Positions 8,365 through 17,275 of a stretch of DNA of 55,946 nt are shown in pieces. The notes under the pieces are model-generated. The model did no database searches and was not told where the DNA came from. It was given only the letters and a program-made list of their open reading frames with translations. The DNA lies in contig JALPWY010000007.1 in NCBI GenBank assembly GCA_023271875.1, positions 1-55,946 of the forward strand. Reading direction: 5' to 3'. Each line of letters begins with the position of its first letter. Positions within the stretch are counted from its first letter, which is position 1. The position numbers and the translations under genes were made by a program. This DNA comes from Nitrospinaceae bacterium (GTDB taxonomy: Bacteria > Nitrospinota > Nitrospinia > Nitrospinales > VA-1).

Positions 8365-9351
8365 ATGGAAACAATGAAAGGAAAAAATGTACTAATAACG
8401 GGTGGTTTAGGCTTCATAGGAAGCAACCTAGCGCACGAATGTGTAAAACTAGGGGGCAAGGTAACTATTTTTGATTGCCTGGATCCAAGATCGGGTGGAA
8501 ACCGTTACAACATCAAAGATATTGCTGAATCCATCCAACTTTCCTACCATAGTATCCTTGACTTTGATCAGGTATCGCAGGTTGTGCCAGAAAAAGATAT
8601 TATTTTTAGTTGTGCTTCCTCTACATCGCACTCTTTTTCCATGCGCGAACCATGGATAGATTCTGATGTAAATAGTAAGGGTGTAATCAACCTTTTAGAA
8701 GCGGTAAGAAGATTCAATCCAAAAGCAAAATTCGTTCACTTGGGAACTAGTACTCAACTAGGGAAACTATCTTACCAACCTGCAGATGAAAAACATCCTG
8801 AATTCCCGACTGACATTTATTCGGCCAATAAAAGTGTTTCTGAAAAATACACTCTGATTTATTCCAAAGCATTTAACATACACTCAACGGCTATAAGATT
8901 ATCCAACGTATTTGGTCCGAGAGCGTCTGTTCACAGCCCAGAATTCACCTTTAATAATTATTTTATCGGCCTCGCTCTACAAGGAAAGAATATAACAGTC
9001 TATGGAGAGGGAAAGCAGATAAGAAATGTGTTGTACGTAGACGACGCAGTTTCTGCAATAGTAATGGCAGCCCAATCTGAAAAATCTATAGGTGAAGTAT
9101 TTTTTGCTGTTGGAGACGAACATTTCAGCGTGGCTGAAATTGCCGAGGCCACAGCAAAACATATAGGTAAAGGAAAAGTCGTTTATGTAAATTGGCCGAC
9201 TGGGAAAAAAGCCATTGATATTGGGGACGCCATTCTTTCTAACAAAAAAATAAAAAAATTATTAGGGTGGACTCAAGGAGTTAAATTGAAATCCGGTTTC
9301 GCTAAAACCAAGACGTATTATGAAAATTGTCTAGAAGAATACTTAAGGTGA
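8365..9351 (+). CDS. NAD-dependent sugar-nucleotide epimerase/dehydratase (extended SDR)
   Basis: A 328-residue extended short-chain dehydrogenase. The N-terminal NAD loop is TGGLGFIGS and the catalytic motif is Y-x3-K in IYSANKS, with a Ser/Thr-rich segment (LGTSTQLG) before it. Later family blocks include RLSNVFGPRAS and a YGEGKQIRNVLYVDDAV stretch that forms the sugar-nucleotide pocket. Such enzymes epimerise, dehydrate or reduce NDP-sugars in the cytoplasm. The usual start is ATG 8365; an ATG three codons later is equally possible. A second epimerase gene starts 5 bases after the stop, so the two form an operon. The substrate is not determinable. Confidence 0.9.
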   Translation: METMKGKNVLITGGLGFIGSNLAHECVKLGGKVTIFDCLDPRSGGNRYNIKDIAESIQLSYHSILDFDQVSQVVPEKDIIFSCASSTSHSFSMREPWIDSDVNSKGVINLLEAVRRFNPKAKFVHLGTSTQLGKLSYQPADEKHPEFPTDIYSANKSVSEKYTLIYSKAFNIHSTAIRLSNVFGPRASVHSPEFTFNNYFIGLALQGKNITVYGEGKQIRNVLYVDDAVSAIVMAAQSEKSIGEVFFAVGDEHFSVAEIAEATAKHIGKGKVVYVNWPTGKKAIDIGDAILSNKKIKKLLGWTQGVKLKSGFAKTKTYYENCLEEYLR

Positions 9352-9355
9352 AGTT

Positions 9356-10306
9356 TTGAAAATTATTATTACAGGAGCACTAGGACATATTGGTTCTAGA
9401 GTCGTGAGAGAATTGCCGAAAGTCATTCCCAACCCTGAAATAATAATGATTGATAACCTCCTTACGCAACGATACACCTCCCTGTTTAATTTGCCAGCAA
9501 ACGCGAACTACCGATTTTATGAATCAGATATCCTCTCGACAGAACTGAAATCAATCTTTGAAGGAGCTGATGCGGTTCTCCATCTTGCAGCTATCACAGA
9601 TGCAACGAGTAGTTTTCAAAACCGGAAACAGGTTGAATCTGTAAATTATGACGGGACAGTCAGAGTTGCGGAAACTTGTAAGGAAGTAGGTTGCCCCATG
9701 ATTCACCTTTCATCAACTAGCATCTATGGAACGCAAAATGAATTAGTAGATGAGGATTGCTCTTACGAGGATTTGAACCCCCAAAGTCCTTATGCCGAAA
9801 CAAAACTTAAGGAAGAGGACTTTCTTCGGTCTTTTGGTTCAGATGAGGCATTTCAATTTGTCATTTTTCGTTTTGGAACCATTTGCGGAACTTCTCCTGG
9901 AATGAGATTTCATACAGCGGTCAATAAATTCTGCTGGCAAGCGGTGATGGGCATTCCCCTCACAGTTTGGAAAACTGCCTATGATCAAAAACGTCCCTAT
10001 TTGGATCTGATCGATGCGATCAGAGTAATGGAATTTTTTCTAAAAAGTGACAAATTCGATGGACGGGTTTACAATGTGGTTACTTTAAACGCGACCGTTA
10101 GAGAAGTGATTAACTCGATTAAAACTTTTATTCCTGATTTAAAAGTTGATTTTGTGGATAGTCGAATAATGAACCAGCTTTCTTACGAAGTACTTAATAC
10201 TCGTCTAGATGAACAGGGTTTTATTTTTAAGGGAAATCTTGAGCAAGGTATAAAAGACACCATTTCCTTGCTGCAACAAGCTACTCCTCGAAATTATACC
10301 ATTTAG
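9356..10306 (+). CDS. NAD-dependent epimerase/dehydratase family protein
   Basis: A 316-residue extended SDR that starts with TTG at 9356, since the first codons already lead into the NAD-binding loop (TGALGHIGS) and no earlier in-frame start exists. The active-site motif is Y-x3-K in SPYAETK, preceded by HLSSTSIYG. It begins 5 bases after the previous epimerase stops and is only distantly similar to it, so the two probably catalyse successive steps on one sugar nucleotide. The C-terminal part (about residues 190-316) is the variable substrate-binding domain. The product cannot be named. The next gene is convergent. Confidence 0.88.
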   Translation: MKIIITGALGHIGSRVVRELPKVIPNPEIIMIDNLLTQRYTSLFNLPANANYRFYESDILSTELKSIFEGADAVLHLAAITDATSSFQNRKQVESVNYDGTVRVAETCKEVGCPMIHLSSTSIYGTQNELVDEDCSYEDLNPQSPYAETKLKEEDFLRSFGSDEAFQFVIFRFGTICGTSPGMRFHTAVNKFCWQAVMGIPLTVWKTAYDQKRPYLDLIDAIRVMEFFLKSDKFDGRVYNVVTLNATVREVINSIKTFIPDLKVDFVDSRIMNQLSYEVLNTRLDEQGFIFKGNLEQGIKDTISLLQQATPRNYTI

Positions 10307-10548
10307 ATTTTTAAATAAAGGCACTTTAGAAACTTTCTCGTTGTGAGTTTGCGTCCATTACCATTAACTCACCTTCCTCCATTTAGCGCGAATAAACTTT
10401 CTTAGAAGTATATACTTGTATTATTACGTCTCTCCTGAAAAGAATAGGTTTGAGAAAAGAAAATAAAATGGCTATTGGGAACTAAGTTGGGAGTAAAAAT
10501 AGGGTAGTGATGGTTCCCGCAAAATTAATTGATTCTGTTTTTCCCCCT

Positions 10549-12297
10549 TTATGGTTTTTTGCTCAACAATATTGACGACTTACCCTCCTCAACGATCTTT
10601 CCATTTTCGAATTTGAACAAGTAATCGCAGTGTTCAACAGTAGTTAGTCTGTGAGCAACGATGATCAAAGTTTTATCTCCTTTAAGGGCGCTCACGGCAT
10701 CCATGAAGTCGCCTTCCGTTATTAAGTCAAGCGAGCTTGTAGCCTCATCGAGTACTAGCACCGAAGGGTTATGGTAAAGTGCGCGAGCTATACCAACTCG
10801 CTGACGCTGACCGCCAGAAAGACGGACGCCGCCTTCACCGATCTGTGTATCAAGGCCTTCCGGCAAGCCCTTTACAAATTGTTCTAATTGCGCAGAACTA
10901 AGTGAACTCCAAATAGCAGCGTCTTTTACCTGATTATCGGATAAACCAAAAGCTACATTACGCCGAATAGTATCATCAGCAAGAAAGATTGTCTGCGGAA
11001 CGTAACCTATCCGATCCTGCCAACCCCGCAGATTGGTTTGGATATCTACCCCATCAACCTTTACGACACCACTGACAGGAACAAGCAGGCCAAGAATAAT
11101 GTCAACCAAAGTACTCTTACCTGCACCAGTACTGCCAATAAAACCGATGGATTCTCCCTGCTTGATAGAGATGCAGATCTCCTTTAGCACTAAAGATTCT
11201 GCGGATGGGTATTGAAAACTGACATTTTCAAGAACCAAATCCTTTTTTAAGAGTAATGGTGAATATTCTGTCTGAGGTTTAATGTCCTTTATTAAACCAA
11301 ATTCTTTGCGCAGGTTATGTACGATCGGAAATGAAAAACGCACGCCTTGAATAGCAGCGAGCAAACGGCTGACCGATGGCATAATGCGAAAGGTGGCGGC
11401 AGTAAATAAACCCAATGTTGCCACTAGTGATTCCATAGACTTATCTTGGGTAATCATAAGAAAAACGATTAGAGTAATTCCGATGATCGCTAACAACTCA
11501 AGCCCAAACCGAGGAAAAGTCCTTAAAAGGAGCTCATTTTTAGTAATTCGTGCACTACCTAAATTGTGGACCTGGTATCTGTCAATGAATTCCTTTTCGC
11601 GCCCCAATAATTTAATATCCTTTGCGGCGCCAAGTCCTTCCTGCAAATATTGGATTCTTAACGCCTCATGATGCTGATACTCCTCACCCCAGCGGTTCAT
11701 GCGTTTTTTGGTAAAGTGATAATATCCCAAGCTAGTCAGACCAAAAATGCCTGCAACACTAAAAGTACCCACGGGTTCAACAAAACACATCAAACCAAGA
11801 ATACCTAATAAAACAAGAGATTCTGTTGCTATCATCATACACGATGTAATCGCCCCCACTAGTCCTCCAACTTGACCCATGGCATTACGAATCAACTCTG
11901 CCGAATTTCGCTGCAAATGGAATGCATAAGGTTGCCGCAGGTAGAGAGTGAAAAGGCGTAAAGAAAGATTTGTATTAACTTTGAGGGTGAAATTTGACTG
12001 TTGCCATGTAAGAAAACTAAGAAATAAGACCTTGATCAGAACTACCCCCAAGAAAACTAACATAGCGAAAATAACAAGCTCTCCTTGATCTGGATTTCCC
12101 AGACGGTCTAACCAAGGTTCCAATATCGGGTAGTCTGACGCCAGATTGTCATTAGTGATAAGGGTCAATATAGGGAAGACTAAGCCTAAACCGATAATTT
12201 CCAACACCATACCAATGAGCATAAGGCCCAGCAAAAAAATCACCGCGCGTTGTTGAACAGGAGTGAACATGGACCAAAGTTTCTGCAAAGTTAACAT
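10549..12297 (-). CDS. ABC transporter, fused permease-ATPase (flippase-like)
   Basis: A 582-residue half-transporter. Residues 1 to about 310 hold six membrane helices of the ABC exporter fold. The nucleotide-binding domain has Walker A GSTGAGKST (about residue 385), the Q-loop GYVPQTIFL, the signature LSGGQRQRVGIARAL, Walker B VLVLDEATSSLD and the H-loop VAHRL. All ATPase residues are intact. It resembles PglK and MsbA-type exporters, which flip lipid-linked glycans across the inner membrane. Its place among glycosyltransferase and sugar genes supports export of the glycan assembled here. It follows the glycosyltransferase gene with a 19-base gap and is probably cotranscribed with it. Confidence 0.92.
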   Translation of the reverse strand: MLTLQKLWSMFTPVQQRAVIFLLGLMLIGMVLEIIGLGLVFPILTLITNDNLASDYPILEPWLDRLGNPDQGELVIFAMLVFLGVVLIKVLFLSFLTWQQSNFTLKVNTNLSLRLFTLYLRQPYAFHLQRNSAELIRNAMGQVGGLVGAITSCMMIATESLVLLGILGLMCFVEPVGTFSVAGIFGLTSLGYYHFTKKRMNRWGEEYQHHEALRIQYLQEGLGAAKDIKLLGREKEFIDRYQVHNLGSARITKNELLLRTFPRFGLELLAIIGITLIVFLMITQDKSMESLVATLGLFTAATFRIMPSVSRLLAAIQGVRFSFPIVHNLRKEFGLIKDIKPQTEYSPLLLKKDLVLENVSFQYPSAESLVLKEICISIKQGESIGFIGSTGAGKSTLVDIILGLLVPVSGVVKVDGVDIQTNLRGWQDRIGYVPQTIFLADDTIRRNVAFGLSDNQVKDAAIWSSLSSAQLEQFVKGLPEGLDTQIGEGGVRLSGGQRQRVGIARALYHNPSVLVLDEATSSLDLITEGDFMDAVSALKGDKTLIIVAHRLTTVEHCDYLFKFENGKIVEEGKSSILLSKKP

Positions 12298-12316
12298 GTC
12301 AGTCTGTAAATAATCT

Positions 12317-13423
12317 TTAGAGGTGTTTAATTAACTTGTTAAAAAAAACAGATTTGTTTTTCAACTCAGGATAATTTCTATTAATGTGATTTAGAAGGGG
12401 TTTTAATACAGGCCTACTTATAAGATACCATTGTTTGAGAAAGCCGCGCGTACGGAACAGTGCTTTAGGAAAACACAGCCAAAAATGTGGATAAAACCAT
12501 ATGTCACGCAATATTGTCATGGATGCTTTTATCCGCAGTGAAAAGAAATTCAAAGCAAACACACCTGCCGCCGTTTTTGCATGATCATCTTTAATTTTTT
12601 TTACTACATACTTAGCCGTGTCATCCCCATAAATGCTCCATTTATTTTCCCGGCGCAAATTATTAGATAGCGAAAATACGTCTTTTGTGCCTATCCAACC
12701 TTGAGCTGTTAATGTTTTATTTAGCTGTCCTTCATGCCGTCGCCAATAAAAATACGCAGTTTCATCAAACCCTGTTATACCGAACGGCACAATCCCATAG
12801 AGGTGGTGAAGCTCATAAGCTTTATGGCATCCGCCATACTTCAAAAGAGTATCTCTTTTAAAAGAAAAAATAGGACCAGGATATCCATACATGACACTTG
12901 ATCCTTTTAGGACATCGAGGGCTAAAATATGGCCCGGCATATATCTGGGGCGGTAGTTTGAGGCTCTATAATTCGTACATCCTATGATATCACCTTTCGC
13001 ATCTATTGACAGGACCAGTCCTGATGCAGATGAACAATCAGTATTGCCCTGAAACAAGGTCACCATCTTTTCAATGTAGTCCATTGCGAGAATATCATCG
13101 TCATCTTGAAGCCATATATAATTTCCTGTGGACATTTCAAGAGCTGAGTTATAGCAAACAGAAACTATCTTATGAGGATCCGAAGGGCTGTATTGATTTT
13201 CTTTAAAATGCAAAAGCCTTATCCTTTTATCTTTACTTTCAAGTTCATGCAAAAGCTCCCTTGTTTCCACAGTTGCCCCATTATTTATTAGAATAATTTC
13301 CAGGTTATCGTATGTCTGTTCCAATACGGCGGATGCAGATTGCCTAAGAAACGCAGGGCGATTATATGTGTGTAGGACAACAGTAAATTTTGGTGATCCA
13401 ACAGATTTGATTAACTGTTTCAA
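12317..13423 (-). CDS. Family 2 glycosyltransferase
   Basis: A 368-residue GT-A enzyme. Near the N-terminus are FTVVLHTYNRPAFLRQSASA and LEIILINNGA, typical of the GT2 nucleotide-binding half. The acidic metal site is QDDDDIL around residue 113, and a later FDETAYFYWRR block may contain the catalytic acidic residue. The C-terminal third has hydrophobic segments that could bind the membrane. GT2 enzymes add a sugar from an NDP-donor to a growing glycan. The visible start is TTG at 13423, with no good ribosome site. A 165-bp repeat copy lies immediately upstream and may hold its promoter. Confidence 0.9.
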   Translation of the reverse strand: MKQLIKSVGSPKFTVVLHTYNRPAFLRQSASAVLEQTYDNLEIILINNGATVETRELLHELESKDKRIRLLHFKENQYSPSDPHKIVSVCYNSALEMSTGNYIWLQDDDDILAMDYIEKMVTLFQGNTDCSSASGLVLSIDAKGDIIGCTNYRASNYRPRYMPGHILALDVLKGSSVMYGYPGPIFSFKRDTLLKYGGCHKAYELHHLYGIVPFGITGFDETAYFYWRRHEGQLNKTLTAQGWIGTKDVFSLSNNLRRENKWSIYGDDTAKYVVKKIKDDHAKTAAGVFALNFFSLRIKASMTILRDIWFYPHFWLCFPKALFRTRGFLKQWYLISRPVLKPLLNHINRNYPELKNKSVFFNKLIKHL

Positions 13424-13448
13424 GGGCAGTTCCAGGATATTTTAGCTT

Positions 13449-13610
13449 TTGGGAGTTTGTTAAAATGCTAGTTGAGCTTTATGATAATCTTCTAGATGAA
13501 CAGCAAGAAAGCTATCCTAAAGTTAGTTGAAATTGTAATATGACCTTACCTACGTTTAATGATGTTTTTGAAGACACTAGATACATTATATATTTGAAGA
13601 TACTATTATC
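13449..13610. repeat. Diverged intergenic direct repeat, copy 1
   Basis: About 162 bases closely related to 15781-15945 in the same orientation. Shared blocks include TTGGGAGTTTGTTAAAAT at the start, an AAGAAAGCTA block, AAAGTTAGTTGAAATTGTAA in the middle, and TACATTATATA plus TTGAAGAT at the end. There are no terminal inverted repeats and no intact reading frame. On the minus strand this copy lies directly upstream of the glycosyltransferase start. It may be a duplicated promoter/leader or the scar of an old recombination. Confidence 0.85.
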
Positions 13611-13643
13611 GGTTCTTTTTTAAGGTTCTATTTTTAGATAAAC

Positions 13644-14762
13644 TCAGCAGTTGACACCTATTATTTTTTTAATCCCATTGCAGATCCGGTCCACCTGATT
13701 TTCTTTTAGAATAGCCGAACCTGGTAGATTTATACCTCTAGACGAAATATCATATGCTATTTGATTGATAGATTCGTATTTAGATTTAGCATTTGGGTAG
13801 GCAGGTAGAGATGAAAGCGGGTAAAAAAATGGACGGGATGGTATATCCATTTCCGCCAACTTTTTAATCGCGTCGTCCTTGTTTAATTTGTGCGACCTCC
13901 CAAAAATTAAAGCTGTTATCCACGCGCCATTAACTCCACCGTCTGGTTCGGGATTAAGATAAATATCTTCAACTTCAATTAATCGCTCTCGATACATTTT
14001 TAGCTGATTTCTTTTCAATCCCACGAGCGCATCAATTCTTTGGAACTGAGCATAACCTAATGCGGCTTGGATATTAAAAGGCATATATTTATACGTGACT
14101 TCATAATTATAATACATAGCACCTTTTCGCCCATGATCTCTCAAAAACATACATCTCTCGAAAAGCTGCTCGTCGTCCAATAAGAGCATGCCTCCTTCTC
14201 CTGTAGTGATAGTCTTCGTTGAGTGAAAACTGAAAACGGATCCAACACCAAACTTCCCCGCTCGCGTACCTTTGTAAATTGAGCCAACAGCTTCCGCCGC
14301 ATCCTCTATCAGAGTTATTTTATGGTGGGTGCATAATTCGACCAACTCGTCATAGTTTGGCATATTCCCGTACAGATCCACGGCAATAACGGCTTTGGTT
14401 TTGGAGGTAATTAGTTTTTCAACCGAGTGGTGATCCAGACACCAATTTTCAGAATCAATATCACAAAAAACAGGAGTAGCTCTCAAGTAACTGATTCCCG
14501 CCCCAGTCGCAATCCAAGTACACTCAGGCAGAATAACCTCATCACCTTCCGAAATTCCCAAAGCTGTGAGTAATAAATGAATAGCCGTTGTGCAATTGGG
14601 AGTCATGATCCCGTATTTTCGATCATGATAGGCAGCAAATTCTTTTTGGAATTTCTCGACATAGTCGTACCTATTTTCATACCAACCATTCCGCATTGCG
14701 TCTTCCACAATACTTATTTCATGGTCGGTGATCCAAGGTCCTGCCATATGAATAGATTTCAT
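13644..14762 (-). CDS. DegT/DnrJ/EryC1/StrS-family sugar aminotransferase
   Basis: A 372-residue PLP enzyme. The Schiff-base lysine is K183 in FSFHSTKTITTGEGGM, preceded by the conserved LIEDAAEAVGS at about 151-161 and the phosphate-binding TPNCTTAIHL near residue 54. It overlaps the acetyltransferase gene by four bases (14759-14762), so the two are translationally coupled. The pairing matches the PglE/PglD logic in which a 4-keto sugar is aminated and then N-acetylated, as in bacillosamine-type sugars. The dehydratase step could be supplied by one of the epimerase/dehydratase genes in the window. It is not a close copy of the aminotransferase at 5009. Confidence 0.92.
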   Translation of the reverse strand: MKSIHMAGPWITDHEISIVEDAMRNGWYENRYDYVEKFQKEFAAYHDRKYGIMTPNCTTAIHLLLTALGISEGDEVILPECTWIATGAGISYLRATPVFCDIDSENWCLDHHSVEKLITSKTKAVIAVDLYGNMPNYDELVELCTHHKITLIEDAAEAVGSIYKGTRAGKFGVGSVFSFHSTKTITTGEGGMLLLDDEQLFERCMFLRDHGRKGAMYYNYEVTYKYMPFNIQAALGYAQFQRIDALVGLKRNQLKMYRERLIEVEDIYLNPEPDGGVNGAWITALIFGRSHKLNKDDAIKKLAEMDIPSRPFFYPLSSLPAYPNAKSKYESINQIAYDISSRGINLPGSAILKENQVDRICNGIKKIIGVNC

Positions 14763-15445
14763 CCTGAGGCCTCACTAGCCTTTAAGGGTCTTGCCGGAAT
14801 GCCTACCACCTTTTGACCTCTCTCCACATTATTGATGACAAGAGCCCCTGCGCCAACGGTTGCGTCCGAACCTATTTGCACTCTCGGGAGAACAGTTGCA
14901 CCCGCTCCCACCCATCCATTAATACCGACGTTAACTAGACCGCATAGAGTTGCACCTGGGGAAATTTCGACACCCGATTCTAGAAAACTTTCGTGATCCA
15001 CAGTGGCATTGGTATTGACAATGCAATCTTGACCTATTTCAACCTCAGGGGCAATAACCGATCCGGCCATAATTTGAGAACCGGCTCCTATTTTGGCATT
15101 TTTAGAAATAAAGGCAGTAGGGTGAGCTAAGGTAATAGGAGTTAAGCCTTTTGTTTCCAATTCATGATGCAGTTTAATTCGTACTCTTCCGTGAGGGTTT
15201 CCAATCGTTACACAAAACCCTAACTCTAGCCCTTTTCTGATTTGAATCCATTCATTAAGTTCACTCCCAAGGTATAAAGGGACATCTTGAAATGGTTTTT
15301 TAAGGTTAGGAGAGTCGTCGAAAACAGCGACTAGCTTGGAACCGTAATGTTCAATGATGGGGCGAGCCACTTTGGCCTGACCGGTTCCTCCAAAAAAAAT
15401 TACTTCAGGGGGGAATTGATTGATTTCGCTTTTCATGCGCTGCAT
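14759..15445 (-). CDS. PglD/NeuD-type sugar acetyltransferase
   Basis: A 228-residue protein in two parts. The N-terminal part is a small Rossmann-like domain (FGGTGQAKVARPIIEHYG, about residues 19-36) as in PglD and NeuD. The C-terminal part is a left-handed beta-helix of hexapeptide repeats from about residue 105 on, with repeated I-G-x-x-x-x units, VDHESFLESGVEISPGATLCG around the catalytic His, and a closing GIPARPLK. It should transfer acetyl from acetyl-CoA to an amino sugar nucleotide. It overlaps the aminotransferase that should make its substrate. The start is ATG 15445; ATG three codons later is an alternative. Confidence 0.9.
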   Translation of the reverse strand: MQRMKSEINQFPPEVIFFGGTGQAKVARPIIEHYGSKLVAVFDDSPNLKKPFQDVPLYLGSELNEWIQIRKGLELGFCVTIGNPHGRVRIKLHHELETKGLTPITLAHPTAFISKNAKIGAGSQIMAGSVIAPEVEIGQDCIVNTNATVDHESFLESGVEISPGATLCGLVNVGINGWVGAGATVLPRVQIGSDATVGAGALVINNVERGQKVVGIPARPLKASEASG

Positions 15446-16134
15446 AAAGTTCCGATTTTTATTACCAATTTTTATATCTAACCTGAGTTAAGCGGTTTTT
15501 TTTTATGCACTTAGTCATGCCTGTCTATAGCATCTCAAAAATATGCTTTCTCAAACTTATATAAAAAAACCTAGTACATCCGTTTAAAAACAAGCTGAAA
15601 TAAATGCTCTAGTTGAAATTTTTTATTGAAGTTCTTCATAGGCAGCGGTCTAGCTTTATCGCAAATTGCTGCGTATTACTTGGACTTGAAAATTAAACGA
15701 AACCCAAGTTGTTGGATGATTGAAAAAAGATCTTTAAGGTTTTGAAAACGACTTGGATTGTCTTCTGTTAAATTTTTGATTTGGGAGTTTGTTAAAATAC
15801 TAGTTGAGTTTTGTGTTAATCTTTCAGTTGAATAGGAAGAAAGCTACCCCCTAAAGTTAGTTGAAATTGTAATATACTCTCACTGACGTATAATGGTTTT
15901 CCAAAGACGCGAGTTACATTATATACTTGAAGATGGTATGATTAGCAACGGGAGTTATGATATTCAATGGGAATCCGTTTTTAATCTCATTGGCGAACTT
16001 AAGACCGAGAATACGGACATTTTTATCTCGGTTACCTCCTGTAGCAACAAGGTTTGAACTCCAATAAAAGAATGCGGTTTAATAACTTGCCTGCAGATAG
16101 CGGGAAGCCCGCCCTTATTCAACTTACGATCAAC
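15446..16134. other. Intergenic region with the second copy of the 165-bp repeat
   Basis: Up to 689 bases between divergent genes. The left half (15446-15780) has no recognisable content. The right half holds the repeat copy at 15781-15945. If the radical SAM gene starts at 16054 or 16072 rather than 16135, the region is correspondingly shorter. Confidence 0.5.
15781..15945. repeat. Diverged intergenic direct repeat, copy 2
   Basis: This matches 13449-13610 in the same orientation with scattered substitutions and a few small indels. It ends about 110-190 bases before the radical SAM gene on the + strand and begins 335 bases upstream of the leftward acetyltransferase gene. The two copies bracket the aminotransferase-acetyltransferase pair, a geometry that would allow deletion or exchange of that pair by recombination. 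Confidence 0.85.
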
Positions 16135-17238
16135 ATGCCAGATAAATACGCTATAGATGGTCATAAACTAGCCTATCATCCACAAAGAATTGCCCAGTTG
16201 CTTGATGTTGGGGAGGATTGGGAGAAGGCTAAGAGTGTTTACCCCATTTATATGGAAGTGTCTCCCGTTGGGGCCTGTAACCACCGTTGCACTTTTTGCG
16301 GTGTTGATTATATTGGGTACAAGTCGAGGTCGTTGAGCTTGGAGATGCTTAAAGGCCGTCTCCCCGAAATTGGTAGACTTGGAGTCAAGAGCATTATGTA
16401 TGCTGGGGAAGGTGAACCTCTTTTGCATAAACATATTAATGAAATTGTTCAATGCACCTATGATTCAGGGATTTCCATTTCTTTTACCACTAATGGTACG
16501 GCAATGGATGAATCCTTCATTGAAAAATCACTAGGCAAATTGGAATGGATCAAGGTTTCTTTGAACGCTGGTTCGTCTCAAACTTATGCAGAGGTTCATC
16601 AAACCAAGGAGAAGGATTTTCACTTTGTGGTCGACAATTTAAAGAAAGCTGTAAAATTCAAACAGGACAACGATATTTCTTGCACAATTGGGGTCCAAAC
16701 TTTATTGCTTCCTGAGAACACCGATGAAATGTGCGATCTTGCCAAGCTCTGCCGAGATGAAATTGGCGTAGATTACCTGGTGATCAAACCTTATTCTCAA
16801 CATAGCTTCAGTGAAACACGCCAGTATGAAAACATTGACTACAGCGATAGTCTCTCCTTGGGAGAGAAACTGAGTCTCCTTGGCACGAACGATTTCAGTG
16901 TTGTCTTTCGTGGTCATACTATAAAAAAGTATGCTTTAGCAGATGATGAACGTTATAGCAAGTGCAATTCAACGCCCTTTCTTTGGGGATATGTTATGGC
17001 CGATGGTGCTGTTTATGGGTGCAGTGCTTATCTTTTGGATGAACGTTTTGAATATGGCAATCTCAACGAGCTTACTTTCAAAGACATCTGGCAAGGTGAA
17101 AAACGCAGACAAAACTTTCATTATGTTTTAAAAGAGCTAGACATAAAAGAATGCAGAAAGAATTGTCGCATGGACGAGGCGAATCGATATTTGTTTGCTC
17201 TTAAGGAAAATCAAATTCCTCATGTCAACTTCATTTAA
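16135..17238 (+). CDS. Radical SAM enzyme with a C-terminal SPASM-like cysteine cluster
   Basis: About 367 residues from the ATG at 16135 (MPDKYAIDGHKL); ATG 16072 and TTG 16054 are in-frame alternatives, and none has a good ribosome site. The radical SAM motif is C48-x3-C52-x2-C55 in GACNHRCTFCG, followed by GEGEPLL, the SAM-contacting segment. The C-terminal region has spaced cysteines (CNSTPF, YGCSAY, IKECRKNC) as in SPASM domains that hold extra iron-sulfur clusters. SPASM enzymes oxidise or modify peptides, alcohols or sugars. It opens a long co-directional run of sugar-activation and radical SAM genes, so a glycan precursor substrate is likely but not shown. Confidence 0.88.
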   Translation: MPDKYAIDGHKLAYHPQRIAQLLDVGEDWEKAKSVYPIYMEVSPVGACNHRCTFCGVDYIGYKSRSLSLEMLKGRLPEIGRLGVKSIMYAGEGEPLLHKHINEIVQCTYDSGISISFTTNGTAMDESFIEKSLGKLEWIKVSLNAGSSQTYAEVHQTKEKDFHFVVDNLKKAVKFKQDNDISCTIGVQTLLLPENTDEMCDLAKLCRDEIGVDYLVIKPYSQHSFSETRQYENIDYSDSLSLGEKLSLLGTNDFSVVFRGHTIKKYALADDERYSKCNSTPFLWGYVMADGAVYGCSAYLLDERFEYGNLNELTFKDIWQGEKRRQNFHYVLKELDIKECRKNCRMDEANRYLFALKENQIPHVNFI

Positions 17239-17275
17239 CCTTATTCAACCTCGTCAATTTCATTAGGAATACATC

